Source of the DNA: a virus
Length of the DNA stretch: 47,110 bases
Strand: one strand, 5' to 3'
IMG/VR virus record: IMGVR_UViG_3300021371_000028
Location: 1-47,110 of that record
Position numbers and translations under genes: made by a program. The notes under the pieces were generated by a model, which worked only from the letters and a program-made list of their open reading frames with translations, ran no database searches and was not told the DNA's origin. How positions within the stretch are numbered: the first letter of the stretch is position 1; each line of letters starts with the position of its first letter. Shown here piece by piece: positions 12,745-21,198 of this stretch.

Positions 12745-14126
12745 TAGATTTTCCATCCATTTGTGTCTGGCCTTTCATTATTACCAACAGTATTTAATGG
12801 TTTATCGGGAATAGGATCATCATTCATAAGATCTTGTTCTTCAACATCATATAATCTCATTTTTGCTCGATCAACGCCGATAATAAATCGTTTGTGGATA
12901 GTTGGGTCGTTGTATCTATTTTTGAGTTGCTTGACCATGAGCTGACCGCAGTTTTCAAGTTCTTCTGTAGATATAAGTGCAAACATGAGGTCGGCAGTTG
13001 CAGGGAGACCGAAACTTTCTGACGTGTCCTCAAGGCCAACATCAGAGTTGGAATAACCGGACCTGGTCGTTTGGGTTGCCGATACAATAGGAACATCGAA
13101 TTCCACAGCGAGTCCCCGAATCTCTTCTGCAATTGCTTTAATATAATTATAGGAGTTAATTGCACCACCCATTCCCTTCATTCTTGAGCTTGAACAAATA
13201 TTTAGATAATCAATAAAAATAATATCGGGCACAAATTGCTTCTTCAATTTCAACTCATTCAACAATCCGCGGAAGTGACCTGCATGAGCCTGACCAGTTG
13301 GATACTCTTTGATAATCAACTTACCATTCGTCTTCCGTGAGATATCTGCGACTTTCGTGGTAAACATGTCCTTTGACAGTTTATCCAACTGATCGATTGG
13401 CACATTCAGTAAGTTTGCGTCAATACGCTCTGCGATACGTTCTTCGGCCATCTCCATAGTTATATATAGCACATTGCTTTGAGTTGTTAGGCTTGAAGCA
13501 GCCATATGACACATAAAGAGAGACTTACCCACACCAGTCCCTGCAAGAGCGATGTTAAGCGTCTTAGTCGGAAGACCTCCCTTTGTAATTCGGTTGAAGT
13601 ATTCAAGGTCAAAAGGTAAGCGTTCTTCCGTAGTGTGATAAAATTCGTATCTTTGTTCTGCATTTTCTGTATAATCGTGTCCTACGTTATTATCAAATCC
13701 AACACCTAACGCTTTACTCAATAAATCTGGCAATGCACCCTTAGTTAAAGTCTCGTGCTTTCCATCAATAATAGAAATAGACTCCATGATTGCATTGTGA
13801 ATTGCGCGATCCTGGCACCACTTCTCAGTGGTATCATTTAACCAATCTTCATCTACTTTTTCGTTTGCAAATAAGTTTGGCAATATTTCTGATGATAAAC
13901 GATATTGTTCATCTGACAATCTATCAGTTTGGTCAATTTCAATTTGGAAAGCTTCAAGATTTGGAAGCTTATTATACTTAGCAACAAACTTACCAGCTTC
14001 TTTAAATAATACTCGATAAATGCCTTCGAAGTAATCTGGCTTTATAAATGGCAAAACCTTACGCATGTATTTTTCATCAGTAAGAAGATTTCGCAATATT
14101 GTTTGTTCAAGATTTATCTGTATCAT
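12744..14126 (-). CDS. 41: Replicative DNA helicase gp41 (DnaB-type)
   Basis: A 460-residue homologue of T4 gp41 (475), the hexameric helicase that unwinds DNA at the fork. Walker A GTGVGKS at about 196-202, preceded by GGLPTKTLNIALAG; Walker B-type IIFIDYLNIC and a DnaB-like ATQTTRSGYSNSD segment follow. N-terminal about 130 residues form the helical domain. An AEP-type primase encoded at 22271 may be its partner. ATG 14126 gives the T4-like N-terminus and overlaps the upstream gene by 20 bases. Confidence 0.95.
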   Translation of the reverse strand: MIQINLEQTILRNLLTDEKYMRKVLPFIKPDYFEGIYRVLFKEAGKFVAKYNKLPNLEAFQIEIDQTDRLSDEQYRLSSEILPNLFANEKVDEDWLNDTTEKWCQDRAIHNAIMESISIIDGKHETLTKGALPDLLSKALGVGFDNNVGHDYTENAEQRYEFYHTTEERLPFDLEYFNRITKGGLPTKTLNIALAGTGVGKSLFMCHMAASSLTTQSNVLYITMEMAEERIAERIDANLLNVPIDQLDKLSKDMFTTKVADISRKTNGKLIIKEYPTGQAHAGHFRGLLNELKLKKQFVPDIIFIDYLNICSSSRMKGMGGAINSYNYIKAIAEEIRGLAVEFDVPIVSATQTTRSGYSNSDVGLEDTSESFGLPATADLMFALISTEELENCGQLMVKQLKNRYNDPTIHKRFIIGVDRAKMRLYDVEEQDLMNDDPIPDKPLNTVGNNERPDTNGWKI

Positions 14127-14409
14127 CAACATCCCTAAATGAAACACTACCGTCTTCAATACCAGATTCGATAATGCTTTCTAAAATTTGCGTAGCTACA
14201 CTCTGTAGCTCAACATCATTTTCACTAATAGTACTATCCGGACTTTCTATAATCGAAAAACTATATTCCAATTGATCTTTTATTTTGTTAAAAGAGATTG
14301 CACCGAAGACTATTACCGTTTCAACAAACACTCCGGTCATAATCCGGATTGCCCAAGCATCCGGATCATTCGTCTGTGGAATAAGTTCATAGTCGGTGTT
14401 TTCAATCAT
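14107..14409 (-). CDS. Hypothetical protein between uvsX and 41
   Basis: A 100-residue acidic protein beginning MIENTDYELIPQTNDPDAWA, then a beta-rich stretch (GVFVETVIVFGAISF) and an acidic helical C-terminus (VATQILESIIESGIEDGS). It overlaps uvsX by 8 bases and gp41 by 20. A gene of this kind sits in the same place in several T4-like marine phages, as I recall. Function unknown. Confidence 0.8.
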   Translation of the reverse strand: MIENTDYELIPQTNDPDAWAIRIMTGVFVETVIVFGAISFNKIKDQLEYSFSIIESPDSTISENDVELQSVATQILESIIESGIEDGSVSFRDVDDTDKS

Positions 14410-15421
14410 CGCTCACCACAATAGAAAATTTCTTGTTAATAGCTGATTTAAAATCAGTTTCTTCGAAAATAGAATCCCAAAATTCTTTAGCTAAAGTGTC
14501 CTTTTCTCTAACCTTTGGTTCAACCATTTCACCGGTATTCGTGTCAACTCGACAATACCAACCGTTGGATGGTTTTTGAACATGGCCTGTCGCCAATGCA
14601 ACATCAAGTAAGCCAGAATAGTATTGCACGCCACCTTCCCATGACACACTAATTGGGATTTTAGATTTTTCTTTAACATATCGCGATTTTTCAATGTTAA
14701 TCACAAAATGATAACCTTTGATTTCAGTGCCTTGTTTATCCTGTTGACGGCCAATAATCCAAATATTATCCGCAGAATAGTAAACACCAGTACCACCTGA
14801 CACGATATCTTTAGGAAATAATCCCTGTTCTTTATATGTGTGATTGATAGCAATACATGGAATATCTTTCATTGTAAAATAAGGTGTAGTCATACGGAAT
14901 AATGATTTAAGCTGTTTTGCTCGAGACATATCGGCCACAGACTTTTCATTCATTGCATCTTCCAATTCTTTCTTCGAAGCAATATTGCCGATAGAATCAA
15001 TGATGATAACAACTTTATCTTTTTTATCAATGGTTTCGAGTTGACCAATAATATCAAACTTTAGCTGTTCAATATTCATTACTGGCGTATGAAGTACGCG
15101 ATTAGTGTCGATACCAAACGTTTTAAAGTACTCTTGCGGTGAACCAAACTCTGAATCATAGAACAATAGCACTGCATCTTCGTATTGATTTAAATAAGCC
15201 GCAGCCATGATTAGCGCGAATGATGTTTTAAAGTGCTTTGATGCACCAGCGAGAACTGTTAAGCCTGGAGTTAGACCACCATCAACTGATCCGGATAATG
15301 CAACATTCATCATAGGAACTGGAGTTGAAATTTGATCTTTTTCTAAAAAGAATTGCGACTCAGATAGAATCGCAGTTTCTTTGATTTTAGAATTTTTTTT
15401 AAGTTTATCCATTATTGACAT
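14402..15421 (-). CDS. uvsX: UvsX recombinase (RecA-like)
   Basis: A 339-residue RecA-family recombinase that forms filaments on single-stranded DNA for strand exchange and recombination-dependent replication. Walker A GASKHFKTS at 59-67 matches the phage-type motif of T4 UvsX (P-SKHFKS). Walker B-type VVIIIDSIGN and the ATP-responsive loop HTYKEQGLFPKD follow. It is shorter than T4 UvsX (391), like the homologues in marine T4-like phages. Its partner UvsY is at 41326. ATG 15421 overlaps the previous stop (TAATG). Confidence 0.95.
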   Translation of the reverse strand: MSIMDKLKKNSKIKETAILSESQFFLEKDQISTPVPMMNVALSGSVDGGLTPGLTVLAGASKHFKTSFALIMAAAYLNQYEDAVLLFYDSEFGSPQEYFKTFGIDTNRVLHTPVMNIEQLKFDIIGQLETIDKKDKVVIIIDSIGNIASKKELEDAMNEKSVADMSRAKQLKSLFRMTTPYFTMKDIPCIAINHTYKEQGLFPKDIVSGGTGVYYSADNIWIIGRQQDKQGTEIKGYHFVINIEKSRYVKEKSKIPISVSWEGGVQYYSGLLDVALATGHVQKPSNGWYCRVDTNTGEMVEPKVREKDTLAKEFWDSIFEETDFKSAINKKFSIVVSDD

Positions 15422-15585
15422 TATGTGTAAGTCCTTTGAATTTTGACCTGATGTTCATCGGTGATTTCGCCCCGTTCAATTCTGGCTTTAAGCACTGTCT
15501 CCGACCACACTTTGTAGTGCCGGCCGTCAGGTTTTTTGACCCAATAACAAGTACTGGATGTGAGAGGCACGTTTCGTTTAGGCAT
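15421..15585 (-). CDS. Small early protein, 54 aa, before uvsX
   Basis: Frame from ATG 15585 to TAA 15421, MPKRNVPLTSSTCYWVKKPD at the start. AAAGGAGAAAAGT just upstream is one of the best ribosome sites in the window, and the stop overlaps the uvsX start, which supports this frame over a longer one in another phase. Basic, beta-rich (GRHYKVWSETVLKARIERG). Function unknown; co-translated with UvsX. Confidence 0.75.
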   Translation of the reverse strand: MPKRNVPLTSSTCYWVKKPDGRHYKVWSETVLKARIERGEITDEHQVKIQRTYT

Positions 15586-15608
15586 ACTTTTCTCCTTTCA
15601 AGACCTAT

Positions 15609-15637
15609 ATTATACCATAAACTCATCTAACTGTAAA
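15609..15637 (-). promoter_or_regulatory. Early promoter TTTACA-N17-TATAAT
   Basis: -35 TTTACA at 15632-15637, -10 TATAAT at 15609-15614, spacing 17. It lies within the last codons of the methyltransferase gene and drives the operon of the 54-residue protein, uvsX, 41 and the genes down to 12032. Confidence 0.85.
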
Positions 15638-16809
15638 CCATTTTTTTCGTAGATTAAAGATTTACTTTTATTATCTTGAATAAGAAAATCAGTATCAAGC
15701 ATTTTTAATTCATTTCTTAAATATGCGTCAATTGAATTTGCCATATCTGTTGCGGTAGAGACTGGAACGTTTTGACAAATATGATTTAGATTTTTCTTAC
15801 CTCCATGTAAATTAAAATCTCTAGGCATTCCCATAATTTCTAGGCATTCGCGAATTGTCAAATACCTATCTTCATCCGGGTGTGTTAATGAATTTGGAAA
15901 GTGACCAACAAAAGCTCCAATATAATCTTTTGGAATTTCTGGACCTCTTCTCATAATATTGCCGCCGGTTTCTAGCTTATCATACATCACTTGACACCGT
16001 GCCGCTTCTTTTTCATATCCTTGCTTTTTCATCCACTTCGAAACTTCATCATATTTTACTTTGCCTACATCCTCAATATAGTGTAGTGGATTAGTAGTTT
16101 TTTCTATTTTATCCTGAAACTCGCTATGTGTAATTCCTCCGCATAATTCATTTAAGACGTATTTGTAGTATGCATTTTCTGAAGGAATGTTTGAGTTAGC
16201 TAAGATAGACATTGGATCGCCGGCGTCTCGCGGGACTGATCGTAATACATCTTCAATTTTTTTATGTTCTCTCTGGATATATTCGAATACTGGGACGCGA
16301 GTATCTTTCCAGAAAAAATAGAATGAACGTTCTCTTACTTGCGAGAGTCCATGGAGGAGTGATTTTGTTTTGAAGATTGAGAAAGTGTATCCGTTTTCTC
16401 TTGCAACTTCTCGTAATTTTTCCACCACTGGCGCTCCCATCTTGGATGCAAGCCGTGGAGCATTTTCTCCCCAGAAAACCTTTGGCCTAATTTGCTCAAG
16501 CACCAATTTCGAGGTATGAAGCATCCAATCATTAGTTGTGCTATCACTAGAGGAACTAACACTAAGGCTACTAAGACCAGCACAAGGGCATACAGTATTG
16601 ACAACGTCGACGTAATTAGCATTAATGCTAGCCACGCCGTCGCCATCGACCAATCTATAAGGCACTGACTTATAGTATTCAAGTAAGTGTTTATCGTTGT
16701 TCGTAAATGGTTCATAGCTTAATATGTACTCCGGTTCTTTCTTGAACACCCTTTGCATTGCTATAGTTTCTCCACCAATGAGTGGGACAATACTTGCATA
16801 ATTAGCCAT
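15610..16809 (-). CDS. C5-cytosine DNA methyltransferase homologue
   Basis: A 399-residue protein with the ordered motifs of C5-cytosine methyltransferases: a motif I-like SIVPLIGGETIAMQRVF; motif IV VCPCAGLS with the catalytic-type Pro-Cys (Cys76), where the usual PCQ-G-FS is changed; motif VI FWGENAPRL (ENV-like, Glu115); motif VIII GLSQVRERSFYFF; and motif IX-X LTIRECLEIMGMPRDF at the C-terminus. About 130 residues between motifs VIII and IX form the target-recognition region. Its target and chemistry are unknown: in a phage that makes hydroxymethylcytosine it could protect residual cytosines or add another group. Last gene of the sugar-nucleotide/glycosyltransferase operon. Confidence 0.8.
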   Translation of the reverse strand: MANYASIVPLIGGETIAMQRVFKKEPEYILSYEPFTNNDKHLLEYYKSVPYRLVDGDGVASINANYVDVVNTVCPCAGLSSLSVSSSSDSTTNDWMLHTSKLVLEQIRPKVFWGENAPRLASKMGAPVVEKLREVARENGYTFSIFKTKSLLHGLSQVRERSFYFFWKDTRVPVFEYIQREHKKIEDVLRSVPRDAGDPMSILANSNIPSENAYYKYVLNELCGGITHSEFQDKIEKTTNPLHYIEDVGKVKYDEVSKWMKKQGYEKEAARCQVMYDKLETGGNIMRRGPEIPKDYIGAFVGHFPNSLTHPDEDRYLTIRECLEIMGMPRDFNLHGGKKNLNHICQNVPVSTATDMANSIDAYLRNELKMLDTDFLIQDNKSKSLIYEKNGLQLDEFMV

Positions 16810-17626
16810 AGCTTACGTTCTGCTCTAGTTCGCGTTGATCTTTTTCATAATTACTTCTGTATTTATTATTCTCTACAATCGCTAAAGCAAGTGCAGAAAA
16901 ATCAGAAGAATAATTAAGAAGTGCTAAAGTATCCTTTGGGAAGCATGCTCCACCGAATCCTCGCTTTCCATCGGGCCCAGGTACTTGCATGTGTGATGTG
17001 CCCATGCGAGGATCTCTTTTCATTGCATTCGTAATTGTTTCATAACTCGCATCAGTCTTTGAAATAACATCATAAAATTGATTCATCCATAATACTTTAG
17101 ACGCAAGGTAGGAATTGATACCATACTTAACAAAACTAGCTTCCGCTGGAGTCATATAATATGCTACAGTTGGTTCACATAATGTATAGTCTTTATATAC
17201 TTTTTCAATATACCTACAAACACTTTTGTCTCCACCTAGAATATGCATTGGTGGATGTAAAAAATCATATGCGGCATTTGCTTCAGTTAAAAACTCTGGA
17301 TTGTAAACAACTCTATGTGGCGATAAATCGTATAACTGAGAAATAATGTCTGGAGTGACAGTAGATTTAATCACGATTATTGCGCGAGTATTCTCAATAA
17401 TCTCACCGACTACATTTTCTACAATAGAAGAATTGATCGATCCATCATCAGACATAGGAGTTGGAACTGCGACAAAAACTACATTTGGATCAAAGTCCTT
17501 TAAATCTTTTACGGAGTTTCCATACAATGGATCTATAATCTTTTTCGAAACATCCTTTTCACTTTTAAATCCAGAAGATACTGCCTTTCCTACGAAGCCA
17601 TGACCTACAACGCCTAGCTTAAACAT
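16802..17626 (-). CDS. UDP-glucose 6-dehydrogenase, short form
   Basis: A 274-residue nucleotide-sugar dehydrogenase that would oxidise UDP-glucose to UDP-glucuronate with NAD. N-terminal Rossmann motif GHGFVG (8-13), VAVPTPM with the family's VPTP signature, KSTVTP, NPEFLTEANA, and catalytic GGACFPKDT with Cys228. Full enzymes are about 390-450 residues; the C-terminal UDP-binding domain is missing, a short form I believe also occurs in marine phages. It overlaps the epimerase gene by 8 bases and the methyltransferase by 8, so supply of UDP-uronate is tied to those genes. Confidence 0.88.
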   Translation of the reverse strand: MFKLGVVGHGFVGKAVSSGFKSEKDVSKKIIDPLYGNSVKDLKDFDPNVVFVAVPTPMSDDGSINSSIVENVVGEIIENTRAIIVIKSTVTPDIISQLYDLSPHRVVYNPEFLTEANAAYDFLHPPMHILGGDKSVCRYIEKVYKDYTLCEPTVAYYMTPAEASFVKYGINSYLASKVLWMNQFYDVISKTDASYETITNAMKRDPRMGTSHMQVPGPDGKRGFGGACFPKDTLALLNYSSDFSALALAIVENNKYRSNYEKDQRELEQNVSYG

Positions 17627-18563
17627 TATAGTATTCCTTATACCAATCGGTAAACTTTTTCACTCCATCTTTAATTGATGTTGTAGGATTATACCCTAAA
17701 CGCTGAAGTTTAGTTGTATCTGACCATGTCTCTGGTACATCGGCCGGATGCTTAGGTAATAAATTGCACACTGCAGTTTTACCCATGTTGTGCTCAATCT
17801 CTCTGACAAAGTCGACTAAGTTAACTTGAGCGCCAAAGCCAATATTAAATATTTCATGATACTCATCAGTGTCATTTGTAATCTTATCAAGAACTATAAC
17901 TACACCTTGCACAATATCATCTACATATGTAAAGTCGCGTTTCATATCACCAAAATTGTATAGGTCAATTGCTGAAGATTCGGCAATACCTTTAGTGAAT
18001 TTAAATAGAGCCATGTCTGGTCGACCATAAGGGCCGTATACAGTAAAAAATCTCAGGCCAATAGATCTAGCCATTTTAGAATGCATGAATTGACATTCAT
18101 TTGCTCGCTTTGACCAACCATACGGATTATTCTGATGGCCAGGTCGATCAGTCTCATTCCATGGAAGAGGCTGACCATGCATTACGCATGAACTAGATGC
18201 ATATACTACATTAGCACCTTTCTTTTCACATACTTCAATAAGCCTTTGTGTACCAGTAATATTTGTATCAATATATGGTTGTGGGTCTTCTAATGAATGC
18301 CGTGGATTTGCAAATGCAGCTAAGTGCAATACAACCATATCTTCATTAATAACATTTTCATAGTATCCAGTATTTCGAATATCACATTCAATGATATCAA
18401 CGCCGGCGTCTTCTAAAATTTTTTGACGGTCTCGTTTAAGAGAGACTTCATAATAATCATTAAAATTGTCTAAGCCTACAACACCCCATCCTAGTTCTTT
18501 AAGTTTTAATGCAGTGTGCATTCCGATCATTCCGGCAGCGCCGGTAATTAAGATATTTTTCAT
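17619..18563 (-). CDS. UDP-glucuronate 4-epimerase-like SDR protein
   Basis: A 314-residue extended short-chain dehydrogenase. NAD motif TGAAGMIG (7-14), LDNFNDYYEVSLKRDR (a sequence typical of UDP-glucuronate 4-epimerases, CapI/GAE type), Ser cluster YASSSCVMHG and catalytic Y148-x3-K152 in NPYGWSK. It would interconvert UDP-glucuronate and UDP-galacturonate, the step after the dehydrogenase. Start overlaps the stop of the glycosyltransferase (ATGA). Substrate is inferred from the signature and the neighbouring dehydrogenase; UDP-glucose epimerisation is the alternative. Confidence 0.88.
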   Translation of the reverse strand: MKNILITGAAGMIGMHTALKLKELGWGVVGLDNFNDYYEVSLKRDRQKILEDAGVDIIECDIRNTGYYENVINEDMVVLHLAAFANPRHSLEDPQPYIDTNITGTQRLIEVCEKKGANVVYASSSCVMHGQPLPWNETDRPGHQNNPYGWSKRANECQFMHSKMARSIGLRFFTVYGPYGRPDMALFKFTKGIAESSAIDLYNFGDMKRDFTYVDDIVQGVVIVLDKITNDTDEYHEIFNIGFGAQVNLVDFVREIEHNMGKTAVCNLLPKHPADVPETWSDTTKLQRLGYNPTTSIKDGVKKFTDWYKEYYNV

Positions 18564-19801
18564 GCGAAAAATTCCTCCAGTCCTTGTGGTTGGTCAATAT
18601 TACTAATGGCTAATTCGATAATTTCATCGACAACATCTTTTGCATCAGAGTGTTGCTTCCAAAATTCAAACGCCATCTCTCTCCAATCATCTCTCATGGT
18701 AGGATCATTTTTGAGTTTGATCATTAATTCTAAACATTCACTAAAGTTTGAATAGTCTAGACCGATTGTGCCAGTGTTTTTACACAAGGACACTGGCTTT
18801 CCTTGTACTTTATGTATCACATTATCACAGAAGTGTTTATGAAAAATAGGCACTGAACCCGATGCAATAATTTCTGCATGACAGTTTTCAATATTATTTC
18901 CGTACGTTTCAGCTTTAAGATGATATAAGTCTGATCCAAATGCAGATTTTGATAACCGAATCATACATTCTTCATTTATATATTGTGGATAAAGATACGC
19001 ACCATTTCCGATAGATTCTTTTCCATATAAATCTGGTTTGAATTTGTCTATTTCGCCATGTTGCTTTTCAGGCCTAAAGTAATTTACTACTTTTCTTCTG
19101 TCAGTTGGAGTATCACTTTTGTTATCGCGATACAACACAAGAGGATATTGAATACTAGCTTCAAGGCCTTCTAGAATTGTGACAAATTGATTGTCCATAA
19201 GACTATCCTGATGATAGTCAATCATAAGAGATGGGCCTTTCCACATTGCAGTGCGGCCAATCCATCTTACTACATTATTTTGTTGGTGAGTGATAGGTAA
19301 CCAATAATCTTCACGGTGGCCATCGTAATCAAATCCAAGTTGCATTTTCTTAAGTGGAGTGGTAATTTTATTTTTCTTCATAAATTTAGAAAAATCATTT
19401 TCTAAACTATGAGTCATAATTACATCCATTTCTTTACAGACTTCTGGAAGATTTGCATTACGAGCAATTGATGCAGACTTATGATCTACATTAATAAATG
19501 CTTTACGAATTTTGATATTTTTTAACAAATCAATAAAATTATCTTGACATGCTTGTGGGTGTGATTTAGAAGGAATTGAATACACAACACAAAGATCATA
19601 TTGATTAATAACGCCTGCCATATTTTGCCATTCGGTGGCAATTGACATTTCAGTTTGTTTGATGGGTAAGCCTTTAGCTCTACCCCATTTTTTATCATTT
19701 GCTGATAAGATGTCTGCGCCAGTTACTTTCTGCATTTGAATTGCGCATTGAGTGACGCCGCATCCCTCGGTACCTCTACCGAGTAAGATGATTATTTTCA
19801 T
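18560..19801 (-). CDS. agt: DNA alpha-glucosyltransferase homologue (AGT-like)
   Basis: A 413-residue GT-B glycosyltransferase resembling T4 Agt (400), which puts glucose on 5-hydroxymethylcytosine of phage DNA. Shared blocks include N-terminal LGRGTEGCGVTQ (T4 ARGLEGCGVTK), NVDHKSASIARN (T4 QHDHSVLSLRRN) and RWIGRTAMWKG at 179-189 (T4 RWIGRTTTWKG), followed by a conserved EGLE. Expected to act on newly made DNA. First gene of an operon with the UDP-uronate enzymes and C5-methyltransferase, which raises the possibility that it transfers a uronic acid rather than glucose. The homology is visible by eye; the donor is inference. Confidence 0.85.
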   Translation of the reverse strand: MKIIILLGRGTEGCGVTQCAIQMQKVTGADILSANDKKWGRAKGLPIKQTEMSIATEWQNMAGVINQYDLCVVYSIPSKSHPQACQDNFIDLLKNIKIRKAFINVDHKSASIARNANLPEVCKEMDVIMTHSLENDFSKFMKKNKITTPLKKMQLGFDYDGHREDYWLPITHQQNNVVRWIGRTAMWKGPSLMIDYHQDSLMDNQFVTILEGLEASIQYPLVLYRDNKSDTPTDRRKVVNYFRPEKQHGEIDKFKPDLYGKESIGNGAYLYPQYINEECMIRLSKSAFGSDLYHLKAETYGNNIENCHAEIIASGSVPIFHKHFCDNVIHKVQGKPVSLCKNTGTIGLDYSNFSECLELMIKLKNDPTMRDDWREMAFEFWKQHSDAKDVVDEIIELAISNIDQPQGLEEFFA

Positions 19802-19822
19802 ATTTCGCTCCTTACGTAAGCT

Positions 19823-19851
19823 ATTATACCACAGCTTAGTCTATTTGTAAA
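19823..19851 (-). promoter_or_regulatory. Early promoter TTTACA-N17-TATAAT
   Basis: -35 TTTACA at 19846-19851, -10 TATAAT at 19823-19828, spacing 17. It drives the agt-like, epimerase, dehydrogenase and methyltransferase genes as one unit. Confidence 0.85.
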
Positions 19852-19863
19852 TACGTTTGTGAG

Positions 19864-19914
19864 TAGGGTTTCCCCTCTTCGGAGAATATTCTTTCGAAGA
19901 GGGGCTATGCCCTA
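19864..19914 (-). terminator. Strong two-part hairpin after the dCMP deaminase operon
   Basis: CCCCTCTTCG (19895-19904) pairs perfectly with CGAAGAGGGG (19872-19881), with an outer stem TAGGG/CCCTA (19910-19914 and 19864-19868). There is no T-run after it on either strand, so it may be a terminator that needs help, an RNA end-protecting structure or a processing site. Confidence 0.5.
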
Positions 19915-20100
19915 TAACGATGATGTTTGTTTTTGACTCCATGCTTGTTCAACTTCTAGTTGTTTCACCCGTTGAGTTAGAAACTCAATTTGCATTGTTA
20001 ACTCTTCAATAGTAGTTGGTTCTTTTTGTAATAATTTTTCTTGATTACCCTTTTCATTAATCTTATGATTTAATGAACTCGAATTGTATACTAGTTTCAT
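19912..20100 (-). CDS. Coiled-coil protein, 62 aa
   Basis: Begins MKLVYNSSSLNHKINEKGNQ; residues 30-56 (IEELTMQIEFLTQRVKQLEVE) form a clear heptad coiled coil, so it is probably a dimer or trimer. GGAG eight bases before ATG 20100 supports the start, 38 bases inside the deaminase gene. Last gene before the strong hairpin. No family recognised. Confidence 0.65.
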   Translation of the reverse strand: MKLVYNSSSLNHKINEKGNQEKLLQKEPTTIEELTMQIEFLTQRVKQLEVEQAWSQKQTSSL

Positions 20101-20506
20101 TGAACATCTCCTGTGTTTTATTCCACGAAGTTACCCAAGTCGATGGTATCACCATATATTTCATAACAACTCTTTTAATTCCAACTTGGATAATTCCTTT
20201 CGCGCAGTCAGAACAAACCGGTAGTCCAGTTACATATAATGTAGCACCATCGAGTGATACACCATTATATGTTGCATTATATATCACATTCATTTCAGCA
20301 TGGACTACCAGCCCATATTTCCTCTCACGATCATTATAACGTTCTTCGCTGTCATCGATCCCTCGAGGAAATCCATTGTACCCTTGAGCTAACACTTGCC
20401 CTTTGGTACCTACAGCCACGGCACCTATTTTCCGTGACGGGTCTTTCGACCAACTTGCTACTTCTTCAGCAAGCTTTAAATATCTTTGATCCCACTTTAC
20501 GTCCAT
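20063..20506 (-). CDS. cd: dCMP deaminase
   Basis: A 147-residue zinc deoxycytidylate deaminase converting dCMP to dUMP. Zinc and proton-shuttle motif HAE (69-71) and PVCSDC (Cys98 and Cys101), with the family's DPSRKIGAVAV and GYNGFPRG substrate loops. It competes with gp42 for dCMP and feeds dTMP synthesis, balancing dT and hydroxymethyl-dC for phage DNA. ATG 20506 overlaps the previous gene by 10 bases; longer starts would extend into it. Confidence 0.92.
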   Translation of the reverse strand: MDVKWDQRYLKLAEEVASWSKDPSRKIGAVAVGTKGQVLAQGYNGFPRGIDDSEERYNDRERKYGLVVHAEMNVIYNATYNGVSLDGATLYVTGLPVCSDCAKGIIQVGIKRVVMKYMVIPSTWVTSWNKTQEMFNETSIQFEFIKS

Positions 20507-20931
20507 AATGCTGTATAATACTTTCCAAATAGATTTAAACCATTTTTGAATCTTTGATTCCATTCAACGTTATCATAAGATTCCATTGCAACATTTTCTA
20601 CTATTTGTTCATGCGTCCAAATCATTTCGTCTAAAGCGTAATCCCAACGAGCATGAATCAATGGATCTTCCATATCACCTATTTCTTCATAAGTGTTGAA
20701 TAGATCTAATTGATCATTGTACATCGCCGGATAAGTGGTTCTTAAATTTTGAGGAACATCTTCTTGATCAATAATTGCTGAACCATGTTTGAGTTCCTTT
20801 ATCTTTTTAAGTAGCGGTAAAATAATAAGCGAAAGAGTATAGTCCGCACTCCATGTATCATAATCATGGATAACAATTTCTTCTCTACGAGGAGAATCAT
20901 CTTCTTTATATGGACCAATTGTTACTCTCAT
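20497..20931 (-). CDS. Hypothetical protein, 144 aa
   Basis: Starts MRVTIGPYKEDDSPRREEIV at ATG 20931, which overlaps the previous stop (TAATG); an upstream in-frame ATG would overlap that gene by 34 bases. Contains LSLIILPLLKKIKELKHGS and DDVPQNLR-like acidic loops, with a Trp-rich helical C-terminus (ARWDYALDEMIWTHEQIVEN). I recall similar proteins in T4-like marine phages; function unknown. Confidence 0.78.
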   Translation of the reverse strand: MRVTIGPYKEDDSPRREEIVIHDYDTWSADYTLSLIILPLLKKIKELKHGSAIIDQEDVPQNLRTTYPAMYNDQLDLFNTYEEIGDMEDPLIHARWDYALDEMIWTHEQIVENVAMESYDNVEWNQRFKNGLNLFGKYYTALWT

Positions 20932-21197
20932 TACAGGATTAATCCTGAAGTTGCTTGTCGCCAAGCTCTAGCAAAATCTTCATTACATTCAATAATAAAA
21001 ATAAAATTAGAGATGGTTGCTACTTTAGGATCTAATTTGCCAGACATACATAATCCTTTTGCAAAACCCATGCCTTCTTCATTTTGAACTAAAGTCCTAG
21101 GGTCTTCGAGTGTTACACCACTTTCGCTATCTTTTACATATTTGCCAACGATTTCGCCGGCCATTGTCATTGCGACTACAATATCGCCTTTTTTCAT
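20931..21197 (-). CDS. Small beta-barrel-type (Sm-like?) protein, 88 aa
   Basis: Begins MKKGDIVVAMTMAGEIVGKY, then VTLEDPRTLVQNEEGMGFAK and ISNFIFIIECNEDFARAWRQ. The repeated strand pattern with a G-E-I-V-G turn resembles Sm-like RNA-binding barrels, but this is a guess from pattern. It lies 2 bases after gp42 in the nucleotide-metabolism operon. Conserved in T4-like marine phages as far as I recall. Confidence 0.75.
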   Translation of the reverse strand: MKKGDIVVAMTMAGEIVGKYVKDSESGVTLEDPRTLVQNEEGMGFAKGLCMSGKLDPKVATISNFIFIIECNEDFARAWRQATSGLIL

Positions 21198-21198
21198 A

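Noticed and set aside
15405-15626. 73-residue minus frame before uvsX
   Set aside because: Another frame (15421-15585) has a strong ribosome site and stop/start overlap with uvsX; the two cannot both be the main gene.
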